Shown here one piece after another: positions 1 to 8,529 of a stretch of 64,000 nucleotides of DNA. Below the pieces are notes generated by a model, which saw nothing but the letters and a program-made list of their open reading frames with translations, was not told the origin of the DNA and did no database searches. Position 1 is the stretch's first letter, and each line of letters begins with the position of its first letter. Position numbers and translations under genes: made by a program. The DNA lies in NCBI GenBank assembly GCA_028713125.1, contig JAQTOU010000001.1, forward strand, positions 671,032-735,031. Direction: 5' to 3'. Origin of the DNA: Elusimicrobiales bacterium (GTDB lineage: Bacteria; Elusimicrobiota; Elusimicrobia; Elusimicrobiales; UBA9959).

Positions 1-2
1 AA

Positions 3-2390
3 TCCACGAAGGTTCCGCAGCTGCTCCTGGACCGCTGCGGCCTTAAAGGCCGGATCGCCGTGCTTGAGCCGCGCCGCCTGGCCGCCCGCATGCTGGCCGA
101 CCGCGTCGCCAAAGAGCGCGGCGGCAGCGCCGGCGGCGAGGTGGGCTACCGGGTGCGCTTCGAGGACAAAACCGGCCCCGGGACCCGGATAATCTTCGAG
201 ACCGAGGGCATACTTCTGCGGGAGCTGGTCTCGGACCCTCAGCTTAATAAATATTCCGCGATAATACTTGACGAGTTCCACGAGCGGCACATACACGGAG
301 ACATAACCCTGGCCGCCTGCCTGGCCCTGCAGAAGTCCTCGAGGCCGGACCTGCTCGTGATAGTGATGTCCGCCACCCTCGACGAGAAAAAGCTGGCCGG
401 TTACATGGCTCCCTGCGAAACCGTTTTAGCCGAGGGCCGCGCCTTCCCGATAACAATAGCTTACTGCGGGCCGGAAACCGCGAAGCTCCCCTCCTGGGAA
501 GCCGCGGCGAAAACCTGCGCCCAGGTCCTTCCCGCCGTAAAAGAAGGGCACGCCCTGGTCTTCATGCCGGGCTCCTACGAGATAAACCGCACCGCCGCCG
601 CGCTAGCGGGCCTGCAGCAGCTTTCCGGCTTCTACATAATGCCGCTGCACGGCGAGATGCCGGCGCGCGACCAGGACGCGGCCCTGGCCCCTTCCGACCG
701 GCGCAAGATAATCATAGCCACCAATATCGCCGAGACCTCGCTTACCATCGAGGGCGTCACCGCCGTAATAGACAGCGGGCTCGCCCGGATAGCCCGCTAC
801 GACGGGGAGCGCGGAATAAACACCCTTTTCACGGAAAAGATAGCCGCCCCGTCGGCGACGCAGCGCGCGGGGCGCGCCGGCAGGACCAGGGCCGGGGTCT
901 GCGCGCGGCTCTGGACCGAACGCGAGAACGCCGGCCGCCCGGTCCTGCTCGAGCCGGAAATCCTGCGCCTGGACGTAAGCGAGGCCCTGCTTACGCTGAA
1001 AGCCTGCGGCTATAAAGGTTTCGACGCCCTGCGCTGGCTCGACCCGCCGGCTCCGCAGGACGCGGCCCGCGCCGAGACGCTGCTGCGGGAACTCGGCGCT
1101 ACCGACGCGAAAGGCGCGCTGACCGCGGAAGGGCGGGCCATGGCGAAGTACCCGCTCCACCCGCGCTACTCCCGCATGATGGTGGAGGGCGCGCGCCTGG
1201 GCTGCGCCTATGAATGCGCCCTGATTGCCGCCGCCGCCCAGGGCCGCGGGCTATGGCTCGACGAGGGCAGGCAGGCCGAGAACCGCTACGCCGAGCTGCG
1301 CTCGGACCTGGCGGCCGTTATTAAAGCTCTCGAATTTTGCGCCGACTCGAATTTCGACGCCTACGCCTGTCAGCGGGCCGGCGTGAAGCAGGCGGCCGCG
1401 CGCGACGCCTGGAAGCTGGCGAAACGCCTCGGCGGCGCGGCGGAGCCCTCCGGAGGCAAAGCCCTGGCCCTGGCCTCGCAATGCTTCCTGCGGGCTTTCC
1501 CGGACCGGGTAGCCGCGTTGTTCTCCGCCGGGCGCGGCCGCTACCAGCTGCCGGGCGGCAGGCACGCCCGGCTAAGCCCCAAAAGCGCGGCTTCCGGCGC
1601 CGCCATAATCTGCGCAGGCGAGGCGATGGAAAGCCTGCAGAAGACCGGGGCGGATATCACGCTCTCTTTCGCCGCCGAGATAAAAGAGGATTGGCTGCTG
1701 GCGGCCTTCCCCGGCGATATAGAAAAACTCTCGCGCCCCGCCCTCGACGAGGTCATGCTTACACCCGTGACCGAGAACCTGACTCTTTACCGCGGCATAA
1801 CGATACGCCGGGAAATAACCGCGGCCAAACCGAGCAAGCCCTCCTCCGACCTGATAGCCGATGAATTCACGGGCGGCCGCCAGAAGCTGCAGCACTGGGA
1901 CGAGGAAGTGGAGGACTGGCTGGCGCGTGTGGAGTTCCTCGCGAAAGCCTGCCCCGACCTTGGTTTGGAAGTTTTAAGCGAGGAGGACCTGAAGCTGGTG
2001 ATAGCCGATATCTGCGCCGGGGCGCGCAGCGTGGCCGAGGCCAGGAACCGCCCCGTGATGCCGGCCCTGCAGGAGTGGTTCGGCTGGGAGAAAACCAGGC
2101 TTATAGATAAATACGCCCCCTCCCGCCTTGAAATGCCCGGCGGGCGCAGGGCGAAGATAAAGTACCCGCGCGGCCGCGAGCCTTACCTTGAAGCGAAAAT
2201 ACAGGATCTTTTCTCGGTGACGGAGACCCCGCGGGTCGCCGCCGGCCGGGTTCCGCTGGTGGTGCACATCCTCGCCCCCTCCATGCGCCCGGTGCAGGTC
2301 ACCAAGGACCTGAAAAGTTTCTGGGCCGAAAGCTATCCGAAGCTCAAACCGGCCCTCGCCCGCCGCTACCCCCGCCATAAGTGGCTTTAA
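3..2390 (+). CDS. hrpB: HrpB-type ATP-dependent RNA helicase (5' end outside window)
   Basis: A DEAH/RHA-type helicase of the HrpB family. The reading frame is open from base 3, and the first residues read STKVPQLLLDRCG, which is the tail of a Walker A (GSGKST) motif, so the true start lies before the window. Visible motifs are the Walker B variant DEFHERH (about base 269), SAT (MSATLD), and motif VI QRAGRAGRTRAG. The C-terminus ends in the HrpB-specific signature with RPVQVTKDLKSFW and RYPRHKW. HrpB is a putative RNA helicase of unknown physiological role. The gene converges on the MscS gene, and the two stop codons overlap by four bases. Confidence 0.93.
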   Translation, partial: STKVPQLLLDRCGLKGRIAVLEPRRLAARMLADRVAKERGGSAGGEVGYRVRFEDKTGPGTRIIFETEGILLRELVSDPQLNKYSAIILDEFHERHIHGDITLAACLALQKSSRPDLLVIVMSATLDEKKLAGYMAPCETVLAEGRAFPITIAYCGPETAKLPSWEAAAKTCAQVLPAVKEGHALVFMPGSYEINRTAAALAGLQQLSGFYIMPLHGEMPARDQDAALAPSDRRKIIIATNIAETSLTIEGVTAVIDSGLARIARYDGERGINTLFTEKIAAPSATQRAGRAGRTRAGVCARLWTERENAGRPVLLEPEILRLDVSEALLTLKACGYKGFDALRWLDPPAPQDAARAETLLRELGATDAKGALTAEGRAMAKYPLHPRYSRMMVEGARLGCAYECALIAAAAQGRGLWLDEGRQAENRYAELRSDLAAVIKALEFCADSNFDAYACQRAGVKQAAARDAWKLAKRLGGAAEPSGGKALALASQCFLRAFPDRVAALFSAGRGRYQLPGGRHARLSPKSAASGAAIICAGEAMESLQKTGADITLSFAAEIKEDWLLAAFPGDIEKLSRPALDEVMLTPVTENLTLYRGITIRREITAAKPSKPSSDLIADEFTGGRQKLQHWDEEVEDWLARVEFLAKACPDLGLEVLSEEDLKLVIADICAGARSVAEARNRPVMPALQEWFGWEKTRLIDKYAPSRLEMPGGRRAKIKYPRGREPYLEAKIQDLFSVTETPRVAAGRVPLVVHILAPSMRPVQVTKDLKSFWAESYPKLKPALARRYPRHKWL

Positions 2391-3907
2391 CCTAGGCTGA
2401 AGAACTGCCTGATCGTAGAGAGCAGGTTCTGCTCTTCGGTTTTAAGGCCGGCCAAAGCGCTTTCGCCTGCCAGCTTCTCTTTCGCTTTATCCAGTTCAAG
2501 GCGCCTTTTAGCGAGCAGGCCGGCTATAGATTCCGCTATCTCCGGGCGGCTCGCCAGGATGTCCGCGAAGCCCTCCCGGTCAAGCCTGTAGCAGTTCACC
2601 TCGCCGTCGGCCACGACCGTGGCGGAGCGCGGCTCGCCGGTAAGCAGCCCGCCCTCCCCGAAGAAGTCGCCGGCCGCCAGCCTCTTTACCACGCGGTACC
2701 CGCCGCCGCCTTCCGAATACAGCCGCACCTCGGCCACCCCGCTTGAAATTATGTAAAGCCAGTCGGCCACCGCGCCCTGCCTGGTCATTATCTCGCCGGT
2801 GGCGAAAGGCGTAGGCTTCAGGCGTCCGGCAAGGAGTTCTTTTTCGCCCTCGGTGAGGACCTGGAAAACGTATACGCCTTTCAGCGCCGCGGCGCGCCTG
2901 GCCTGCTCCTGCTTCCTGCTCTTCTCGGCCACTTCCTCGGCTCCCTGCGCCAGGACCATGGTCCTGCCGTGCACGGAAAGCTTTATGCCTGCGCGGGAGA
3001 GAGCGTAAAAGATCCGGGACCGCACAAGCGCGTCCACCCCTCCCGGGGCGGAAAAATCGGTAAGCCAGTAGCGGGCCTCGTACACTATGCAGTTAGGCTG
3101 AAAATCTTTTATCACGCAATCCGGGGGCGGCTCCGAAGCCACGCCGGCGGGAGGATCCTCCCTAAGCGCCTGTTCCACCGGCCCGGTCACCTCGCCGGGA
3201 TGCCTGTCATAATAAACATTGAAAGGGACCGCGCGGAAGCGCTTGTTGCCGGCCGCGGCTCCCAGAACCATTACCGCGCTTTTCATAAGGACGATATTCG
3301 GGATGATAATAATGTCCCCGCCGATAGTGGCGAGGGTGGATTGGCGCCAGCGTATCTCCTTCAGGATGCCTTCATGCCCCTCCACCCGTATCATATCGCC
3401 TACGACGAAGGAGTCCTCCAGGTGCAGGACCATCCCGCCAATGATATTCCCTAGCGTATCCTGCAGGGAAAAAGCGACCACGCCTGTTACCACGGCGGAG
3501 GTGGCCAGTATCCCGCTCAGGTTCGCGCCCGAAGCGGAGACCACGGCAAGCCCGGCCACGATATAGGCGCCGGCGAGGATAAGGTCCTCCACGAATTTGG
3601 AAACGCTGGTCTTGAGTTTCGGCATGACCAGGGAAAAGCTGAAAACCCCGGCCAGGTTTATCGCGGCTATCACGGCGAACAGGCGCGATACCAGTTCTAA
3701 AAGTTTAAGCAGGCCGCCGGAAGAAGCGGCGCCGCCCATGAGCCTCACCGCCAGGAGGCCCGCTATGGAGCTGACGGTCAGGAAAAAAGTTCCTCCCAGC
3801 CTTTTGCGCGAAGCGGGGCCGGCGAGATAGAGAAGCGCCGTCGCGATGACAAGGAAAGAGTAAAAGCCTATTATCCAGGTGCCGAAAAGTGCGGAGATCT
3901 GTTGCAT
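2387..3907 (-). CDS. MscS-family mechanosensitive channel with C-terminal cyclic-nucleotide-binding domain
   Basis: 506 aa. The N-terminal 100 residues form three or four membrane helices. They are followed by the MscS pore helix and beta domain (SLQDTLGNIIGGMVLHLEDSF and the GDMIRVEG-EGILKEIRWRQSTL region, about residues 145-205). Residues about 350-475 form a cyclic-nucleotide-binding domain with the phosphate-binding-cassette pattern FGEGGLLTGEPRSATV. Channels of this architecture are known as bacterial cyclic-nucleotide-gated MscS-like (bCNG) channels; most are poorly mechanosensitive. It is the last gene of a three-gene minus-strand operon, 29 bp after the small membrane protein. No nucleotide cyclase is visible in the window. 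Ligand identity (cAMP, cGMP or other) cannot be read from sequence. Confidence 0.92.
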   Translation of the reverse strand: MQQISALFGTWIIGFYSFLVIATALLYLAGPASRKRLGGTFFLTVSSIAGLLAVRLMGGAASSGGLLKLLELVSRLFAVIAAINLAGVFSFSLVMPKLKTSVSKFVEDLILAGAYIVAGLAVVSASGANLSGILATSAVVTGVVAFSLQDTLGNIIGGMVLHLEDSFVVGDMIRVEGHEGILKEIRWRQSTLATIGGDIIIIPNIVLMKSAVMVLGAAAGNKRFRAVPFNVYYDRHPGEVTGPVEQALREDPPAGVASEPPPDCVIKDFQPNCIVYEARYWLTDFSAPGGVDALVRSRIFYALSRAGIKLSVHGRTMVLAQGAEEVAEKSRKQEQARRAAALKGVYVFQVLTEGEKELLAGRLKPTPFATGEIMTRQGAVADWLYIISSGVAEVRLYSEGGGGYRVVKRLAAGDFFGEGGLLTGEPRSATVVADGEVNCYRLDREGFADILASRPEIAESIAGLLAKRRLELDKAKEKLAGESALAGLKTEEQNLLSTIRQFFSLG

Positions 3908-3936
3908 GGCTATATTGTAGAAAATCTAAGACTGTC

Positions 3937-4464
3937 CTAACGCCAGATAAGCCGGCAGAGCAGGCCGAGCTGGACGACCACGGCGGGGACGGTCGCGGCC
4001 AGGAAAAGGCGGCGCTTGCGGACGGCTATCCTCGCCGAAGAAACTATATGCCCGACGATATCCTCGTAATACTGGGTGGCGGTAACGCCGCCCCCGAGAT
4101 ACCTGTCGAAGAGGATGACCAGCTCTATCTGCGGGTATTTGGCGATATCGTGCGCTGAGATAAGGCAGTCGCCGGCATGCCTCCCGTCCATCCGCGGGTC
4201 GAGCAAGGGGACCTGCCTGTTAGTTTCGATCAGCGGAGAGAGAGCGAGAAGGCCGATCGGCAGGATAACGCAAAGCAGCGCGAGCGCGAAATGCGAGAGC
4301 CGCCCGCCGGGGACTACGGTTTCCACAAGCGCCATCTGCGCGGCGGCGAAGGCCGTGAGCGCCCAGAGCTTCAGGTCGGTCCGGCTTGTCTCGCCGAGTA
4401 TTTTGGCGTGTATTATCCAGAGGCGCCGCTCAGGCTCCGGGCTGAGATGGGAAGATACGCTCAT
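3937..4464 (-). CDS. Small membrane protein resembling the Pycsar effector TM (DUF5706-like) module
   Basis: 175 aa. Two membrane helices lie at about residues 33-48 and 58-78 and a third at the C-terminus (about 153-172). Helix one is preceded by SRTDLKLWAL, resembling the (F)ADxKAxxLL start of DUF5706. A soluble middle is followed by YYEDIVGHIVSSARIAVRKRRLF, resembling the Y-x3-L-x2-hydrophobic-S-x-I-x2-K-x-R signature that precedes the last helix in that family. Pycsar TM effectors bind cyclic pyrimidine nucleotides; that role here is only inference. The gene sits 21 bp after the SulP-CNBD gene and 29 bp before the MscS-CNBD gene, so it is co-transcribed with two proteins carrying cyclic-nucleotide-binding domains. 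Reality of the gene is strong, family assignment is tentative. Confidence 0.72.
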   Translation of the reverse strand: MSVSSHLSPEPERRLWIIHAKILGETSRTDLKLWALTAFAAAQMALVETVVPGGRLSHFALALLCVILPIGLLALSPLIETNRQVPLLDPRMDGRHAGDCLISAHDIAKYPQIELVILFDRYLGGGVTATQYYEDIVGHIVSSARIAVRKRRLFLAATVPAVVVQLGLLCRLIWR

Positions 4465-4485
4465 AGCTGCCTCCTGGCGCCTGCC

Positions 4486-6720
4486 TCAGTTGTCCTGAAG
4501 GCGGCGCAGCTCGCGGTCGGCGTCGCGCAAGCGCAGCGCCTCCACCGTTGAAAGACGCTGAAAAAAAACCGCGCCGACGGCCGGGTCGCGGCGGGAGATC
4601 CCGTCGAAAGCTTCGCGGCCGATCACATAAAGGTCGGTGTCGGTCAGGGCGAGGGCGTCGGCCGTCCGCGGCGTGCGGGCCAGGAAAGCCACCTCGCCGA
4701 AGAAATCGCCGGGCCCGAAAACGGCAAGATGATGCTGGCGGTGCGTGCCTTTCAGCGGCAGGACGATGCGGACGCGCCCGCGGCGGATCAGGAAGAGTTC
4801 GTTCCCCTTGTCCTTGCGGAGGAAGACGGGCTTTCCGGCTTCCACGCGGCGTTCAGTGATCGCCGCCCGCAGGCCGGCCAGCGAGGCGGGATCGATCTCA
4901 TGCAGAAAGTCTATCTGGGACAGGTCCAGCAGTTCCCCCGGGGCCGCCCGCTCGAGGCCGGCCTCCTCAAGGGCGCTGTCCTCCGCCCATTCGAGCGCGT
5001 CATGAAGCGTTTCAAAGACGCGTCCCCCGCCTTCGTCGTGCGTCAGCCCAAGATATTTAAAATAGGTTATCAGGTCCTGCCCCGTCGGCAGGCTCTGCGG
5101 GAGATGGGAGAAAGCAAGCGTGCCGCCGCGCTCGCGCAGCATCGCGCCCACCTGCTCGAGCATGTGCACGGCCGTAAAGTCCACCGAGGTCACCCTCCTC
5201 ATGTCCAGTATAAGGCGCCGGCAGGAACGCATCTCGCTCTCTATTTCCGTGAAAAGCTGGTCGGTGGTTCCGAAGAACAGGCTGCCCTGCAGTTCGACCA
5301 CCAGGGTTTCGGCCCCGCGCTCCGCAAGCACCGCGCGCTCCCCCTCCAGGCGCTGCTGCTTCGAGGAGATCTCGGCGCCCGTGGCTTTGCGCCGGATCAC
5401 GGTAATGTTCATCTGCTCGCGGATGAACAGCAGGATGGAAAGCGCTATACCCACGCCTGCGGCCGCGATCAGGTCCACGGCCAGCGCCGTCCCCGTCACC
5501 GAGAGGATAACGGCGAAATCGAGCATGGTGCTGCGCCGCAGCGCCAGCCGCACGCTGGAGCGGTCTATCATGCGGGCCCCGACCACGGCCAGGATGCCGG
5601 CCAGCGCGGCCAGCGGGATGCGCCCGATGGCGCCGCCGAGCGCGAGCGCGGTGAGCAGGGCAAGCGCGCCTTCGATGATCCCCGCCGCGCGGGTTTTCCC
5701 GCCGCTCGCCAGGCTTACCATGGTCGCCCCGAGGGTCCCGGCGCCCGGCATGCCGCCCAGCAGGGCGGAAGCGATATTCCCGGCGCCCTGCCCGGTAAGC
5801 TCCCGGTTCGAATTATGCCGGGACCGGACGAGAGAATCCGTTACCACGCAGGTCTTCAGCGTATCGATGGAAAGAAGGACGGAGAGCGTCAGCGCAGGCC
5901 CCAGGAGCAGATAGAGCTCGTGCCGGCCCAGCAGGCGCAGCGCGCCGAAATTGGAAACTATGCTGTCAAAAACGGCTGCCGGGCTGGTGGAGATGGCGCC
6001 TATGATGAACGGATTCGCGTCGAGCGCGAGCAGCTGGGGCTTTAGAAGTCCCGCCGCAAGGTGCGCCCCGATGCCAGCGGCCAGCCCCAAAATGGCGGCC
6101 GGGATCTTTTTAGTGAAGCGCGGCGCGGCGACCGTGGCGGCCACCGTGACAAGAGCCACGAAAACCGCCGGCCATTGCCAGGCCCCGGGAGAAAGCAGGC
6201 CCGCGAGCGGCTCCGCGCTCTTCGCCAGCCCGAGGAAAGGGACTATCTGCTTCAGGATTATAAGCAGACCGACGCCGCTCATATAACCGGTAACCACGGG
6301 ATAGGGAATATATTTGATAAGGCGGCCGCCGCCGAGCGCGCCGTAAACGGCCTGGAGCAAACCTGAAAGCAGGCCTACCAGGGCGAGCGAAACGATAACT
6401 CCGGCCGGGGAAGCGCCGCCGCCCAGCAGCCTGACGCAGAGCGCGGCCATCACGGCCGCCGCCGGGGCGCAGGGGGCTGAAATAAGTCGCGGGGCGCCGC
6501 CGAGCGCCGGGGCGATCAGGCCTATGGCCACGGTACCGAGAACGCCCGCGAGCGCGCCGGCGCCGGCAAAGCCCGGCCCGAGCGGCGCGTACATGGCGAC
6601 GCCGAAAGCGATGGCCGAGGGCAGCGCGACGAGCATAGCCGCCATCCCGCCCCACGCGTCCGCCCACTCGAAACCGCTGGCGACCTTAAGTGCGCCGTCC
6701 TTTATTGTCATAGACTTCAT
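4486..6720 (-). CDS. SulP-family anion transporter with STAS and cyclic-nucleotide-binding domains
   Basis: 744 aa from the ATG at 6720. A SulP membrane domain (about residues 15-430, including PSAIAFGVAMYAPLGPGFAG and the internal ELTGQGAGNIASALLGGMPG motif) is followed by a STAS domain (about 460-575) and a C-terminal cyclic-nucleotide-binding domain (about 600-725, with GPGDFFGEVAFLARTPRTA). SulP proteins move sulfate, bicarbonate or other anions; substrate is not determinable. A TTG at 6750 and an ATG at 6711 are alternative starts. An extended -10 box (TGG-TATATT, 6722-6730) sits directly upstream of 6720, which would favour the 6711 ATG if it is the active promoter. It is the first gene of the operon with the DUF5706-like and MscS proteins. 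Confidence 0.92.
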   Translation of the reverse strand: MKSMTIKDGALKVASGFEWADAWGGMAAMLVALPSAIAFGVAMYAPLGPGFAGAGALAGVLGTVAIGLIAPALGGAPRLISAPCAPAAAVMAALCVRLLGGGASPAGVIVSLALVGLLSGLLQAVYGALGGGRLIKYIPYPVVTGYMSGVGLLIILKQIVPFLGLAKSAEPLAGLLSPGAWQWPAVFVALVTVAATVAAPRFTKKIPAAILGLAAGIGAHLAAGLLKPQLLALDANPFIIGAISTSPAAVFDSIVSNFGALRLLGRHELYLLLGPALTLSVLLSIDTLKTCVVTDSLVRSRHNSNRELTGQGAGNIASALLGGMPGAGTLGATMVSLASGGKTRAAGIIEGALALLTALALGGAIGRIPLAALAGILAVVGARMIDRSSVRLALRRSTMLDFAVILSVTGTALAVDLIAAAGVGIALSILLFIREQMNITVIRRKATGAEISSKQQRLEGERAVLAERGAETLVVELQGSLFFGTTDQLFTEIESEMRSCRRLILDMRRVTSVDFTAVHMLEQVGAMLRERGGTLAFSHLPQSLPTGQDLITYFKYLGLTHDEGGGRVFETLHDALEWAEDSALEEAGLERAAPGELLDLSQIDFLHEIDPASLAGLRAAITERRVEAGKPVFLRKDKGNELFLIRRGRVRIVLPLKGTHRQHHLAVFGPGDFFGEVAFLARTPRTADALALTDTDLYVIGREAFDGISRRDPAVGAVFFQRLSTVEALRLRDADRELRRLQDN

Positions 6721-6721
6721 T

Positions 6722-6730
6722 AATATACCA
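6722..6730 (-). promoter_or_regulatory. Extended -10 promoter candidate upstream of SulP gene
   Basis: Reads TGGTATATT on the minus strand, the same extended -10 form seen before glnA and three genes at 21-26 kb. It lies only one base before the 6720 ATG, so either translation starts at 6711 or the box is fortuitous. Confidence 0.4.
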
Positions 6731-6811
6731 AAGAAAAGAGACCCCGGCAAAATAAAGAGCGCGGTTTACAGAAGGCGCGGTTTATAGATAAACTATGGGC
6801 GAGGTACACTT

Positions 6812-7237
6812 ATGGAAAACGGAGAGAAGAAAGAGATAATTTTCGGCATGAACGAGGACCTGGATCCGGAGGACGTTCCTGAACAATACCGGGAAATGGT
6901 AAAAGCGAAGCTGGAAGCGGTCAAAGCCGGAAAAGAAACTCCCGGCGCCTCGAAGATAACCGTGCACAAGGATTTTCAGTTCAAATTCCAGGGCGGTTCC
7001 GGCCTGGAAACTATTTTCAATCTGCTTCTCAAGGCTTCGCAGCCTCCCGGGCCCCGCGCCCGGCCCCCGTCTTTACAGTCCAGGGGAGCGGCAGCCTCAG
7101 AAGAAAGGCAGGAAACCCGCTACGAGCAGCCCAACCCCGGGGCGGTAAAGCCTTCCTCTTCCGGCTGGCTGATCTGGCTGATCGCGATAATTCTCGCGGC
7201 GGCTTACTTCATCTCTTCCGGGGCTTTGATAAAATAG
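6812..7237 (+). CDS. Hypothetical tail-anchored protein
   Basis: 141 aa, not recognised. The first 70 residues are charged and probably fold (ITVHKDFQFKFQGGSGLETIFNLLLKA). They are followed by a low-complexity Pro/Ser/Gln linker (about 75-115) and a single C-terminal membrane helix (WLIWLIAIILAAAYFI), so the protein is probably anchored at its C-terminus with the N-terminal domain in the cytoplasm. A GGCGAGGT ribosome site lies 7 bases before the ATG. The gene is transcribed divergently from the SulP operon and ends at a strong terminator, so it is a one-gene unit. Confidence 0.8.
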   Translation: MENGEKKEIIFGMNEDLDPEDVPEQYREMVKAKLEAVKAGKETPGASKITVHKDFQFKFQGGSGLETIFNLLLKASQPPGPRARPPSLQSRGAAASEERQETRYEQPNPGAVKPSSSGWLIWLIAIILAAAYFISSGALIK

Positions 7238-7255
7238 ACCGGCAATGCGCCAAAT

Positions 7256-7286
7256 AAAAAACCGCGGGAAGGCCCGCGGTTTTTTA
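7256..7286. terminator. Bidirectional rho-independent terminator
   Basis: Perfect 7-bp stem CCGCGGG/CCCGCGG with loop AAGG, preceded by A-rich sequence and followed by seven T. It serves the plus-strand gene ending at 7237 and the minus-strand cytochrome-porin gene ending at 7310. Confidence 0.9.
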
Positions 7287-7309
7287 TTCTACGCGCTCCC
7301 CCCAAAATA

Positions 7310-8506
7310 TCAGAAGGCGTAATCCATGCGGACCGTGAAGAAATTCTCTGTGACTTCCCCGGCGGGCCCCTTCTGCTTCCTGGCGGAATATTCAGGGTGC
7401 AGCGCCATATTGTCAGCCGGATAATATCTGCCGCCCAGGGTCAATCTTGAAATATCGCCGCTCACGGAGCGGGCGGCATTGACAGTGTCGAACCTCGCGA
7501 AATAAACGAGGCTGGTACTTGGAAGCCAGTTTAGCTCCGCGAACCCCCCGGTAAAATTAAGGTCCGCGGTCCTGCCCCACAGGACTTTGTCGTCCTTCCC
7601 GTTCATGTACTGCAGGGACAAATTAAAGCTGCGGTAATTCAGGCTGGCGTCCACTCCCGCGCGCCTGAAGTCCCGGCGGCCGGATGGCGGAAGCGTGATG
7701 TCCGGCCTTGCCCTGCCGGAATATCCCGTCAGCCCTATCCGCTGCCCGGCAGTCTGCCCCTCCCCCTCGCCGAAGACCTTTTCCACCCTCGCGTAAAAGT
7801 CCGAAGATGTCTGGGTCGCTCCTGCGGGACCGGCGCTGTTCAGCCAGCCGGCCGCATAGCTCATTCCGCTCCTGCCGTAGCCGGACAGCTCGACGCCCTC
7901 CCGGGTTTCGCTGAAAGGCGCGCCTCCGGCGAAAGTAAAATCGTAGATCTCGAAAGGGGAGACCATGAGCTGCCGCTTGACGCTGGGAGCGGCGTAAGCC
8001 GGCTCGAAGCGGCCGGCGCGGACATTAAGCCAGGTAGAGCCCAGGCCGCTGAAGACTATGTTCGCCATTTCCAGCACGCCGTCCTGGGCGGCTACGCCCC
8101 TGGACCCCGTTATCATCGGCGTATAGACGAAAATATACCCGGCGTCGGAATTCACCAGCCCCCCTGAAACCAGGTCCAGCCCGTTAAGCTGGAACTGGCG
8201 CACGGCCGGGTCGGCGCTGTTATGGAACTTATCGTAATTATAACCCGCGCTCGTCCGCAGGGCGAGCGGGGTCGGGCTCTCGAGCACCGTTTTCTCCTCG
8301 TTTTCCCGTCCCGGCAGGCGGTACCCGTTCTTCCTGTACCTGGCGCCGAAATCGTTCAGGCGCGGAAAGTTTGAGTGGCACATGGTGCAGTTAAACCCGT
8401 ATTTCCTCGCGAAAACCGGGATGGCCCCGGCCGGCGGAGCGGAAATGATCAGCAAAGCCGGGCAAGCGGCAGCGGCAAGAACAAGACTGTGAAATATTCT
8501 TCTCAT
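7310..8506 (-). CDS. Cyc2-like fused monohaem cytochrome/outer-membrane porin
   Basis: 398 aa. A signal peptide (about residues 1-28) is followed at once by IPVFARKYGFNCTMCHSNFP (haem motif C40-x2-C43-H44) and LNDFGARYRKNGYRL. This is the characteristic N-terminal cytochrome plug of fused cytochrome-porins such as Cyc2, the outer-membrane Fe(II) oxidase. The rest is rich in alternating beta strands and ends in F, as expected of an outer-membrane barrel. Length fits Cyc2 (about 400-500 aa). The same N-terminal motif also occurs in uncharacterised cytochrome-barrel proteins of non-iron-oxidisers, so Fe(II) oxidation is not proven. A GAGGAGG ribosome site precedes the ATG; the peroxidase gene ends 23 bp upstream, forming a two-gene operon. 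Confidence 0.85.
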   Translation of the reverse strand: MRRIFHSLVLAAAACPALLIISAPPAGAIPVFARKYGFNCTMCHSNFPRLNDFGARYRKNGYRLPGRENEEKTVLESPTPLALRTSAGYNYDKFHNSADPAVRQFQLNGLDLVSGGLVNSDAGYIFVYTPMITGSRGVAAQDGVLEMANIVFSGLGSTWLNVRAGRFEPAYAAPSVKRQLMVSPFEIYDFTFAGGAPFSETREGVELSGYGRSGMSYAAGWLNSAGPAGATQTSSDFYARVEKVFGEGEGQTAGQRIGLTGYSGRARPDITLPPSGRRDFRRAGVDASLNYRSFNLSLQYMNGKDDKVLWGRTADLNFTGGFAELNWLPSTSLVYFARFDTVNAARSVSGDISRLTLGGRYYPADNMALHPEYSARKQKGPAGEVTENFFTVRMDYAF

Positions 8507-8529
8507 TAGTATTACCTCCTCGGTTAAAC

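Noticed and set aside
4729..6045. 438-codon plus-strand open frame opposite the SulP gene
   Set aside because: Antisense shadow with Arg/Gln/His-rich composition and no ribosome site.
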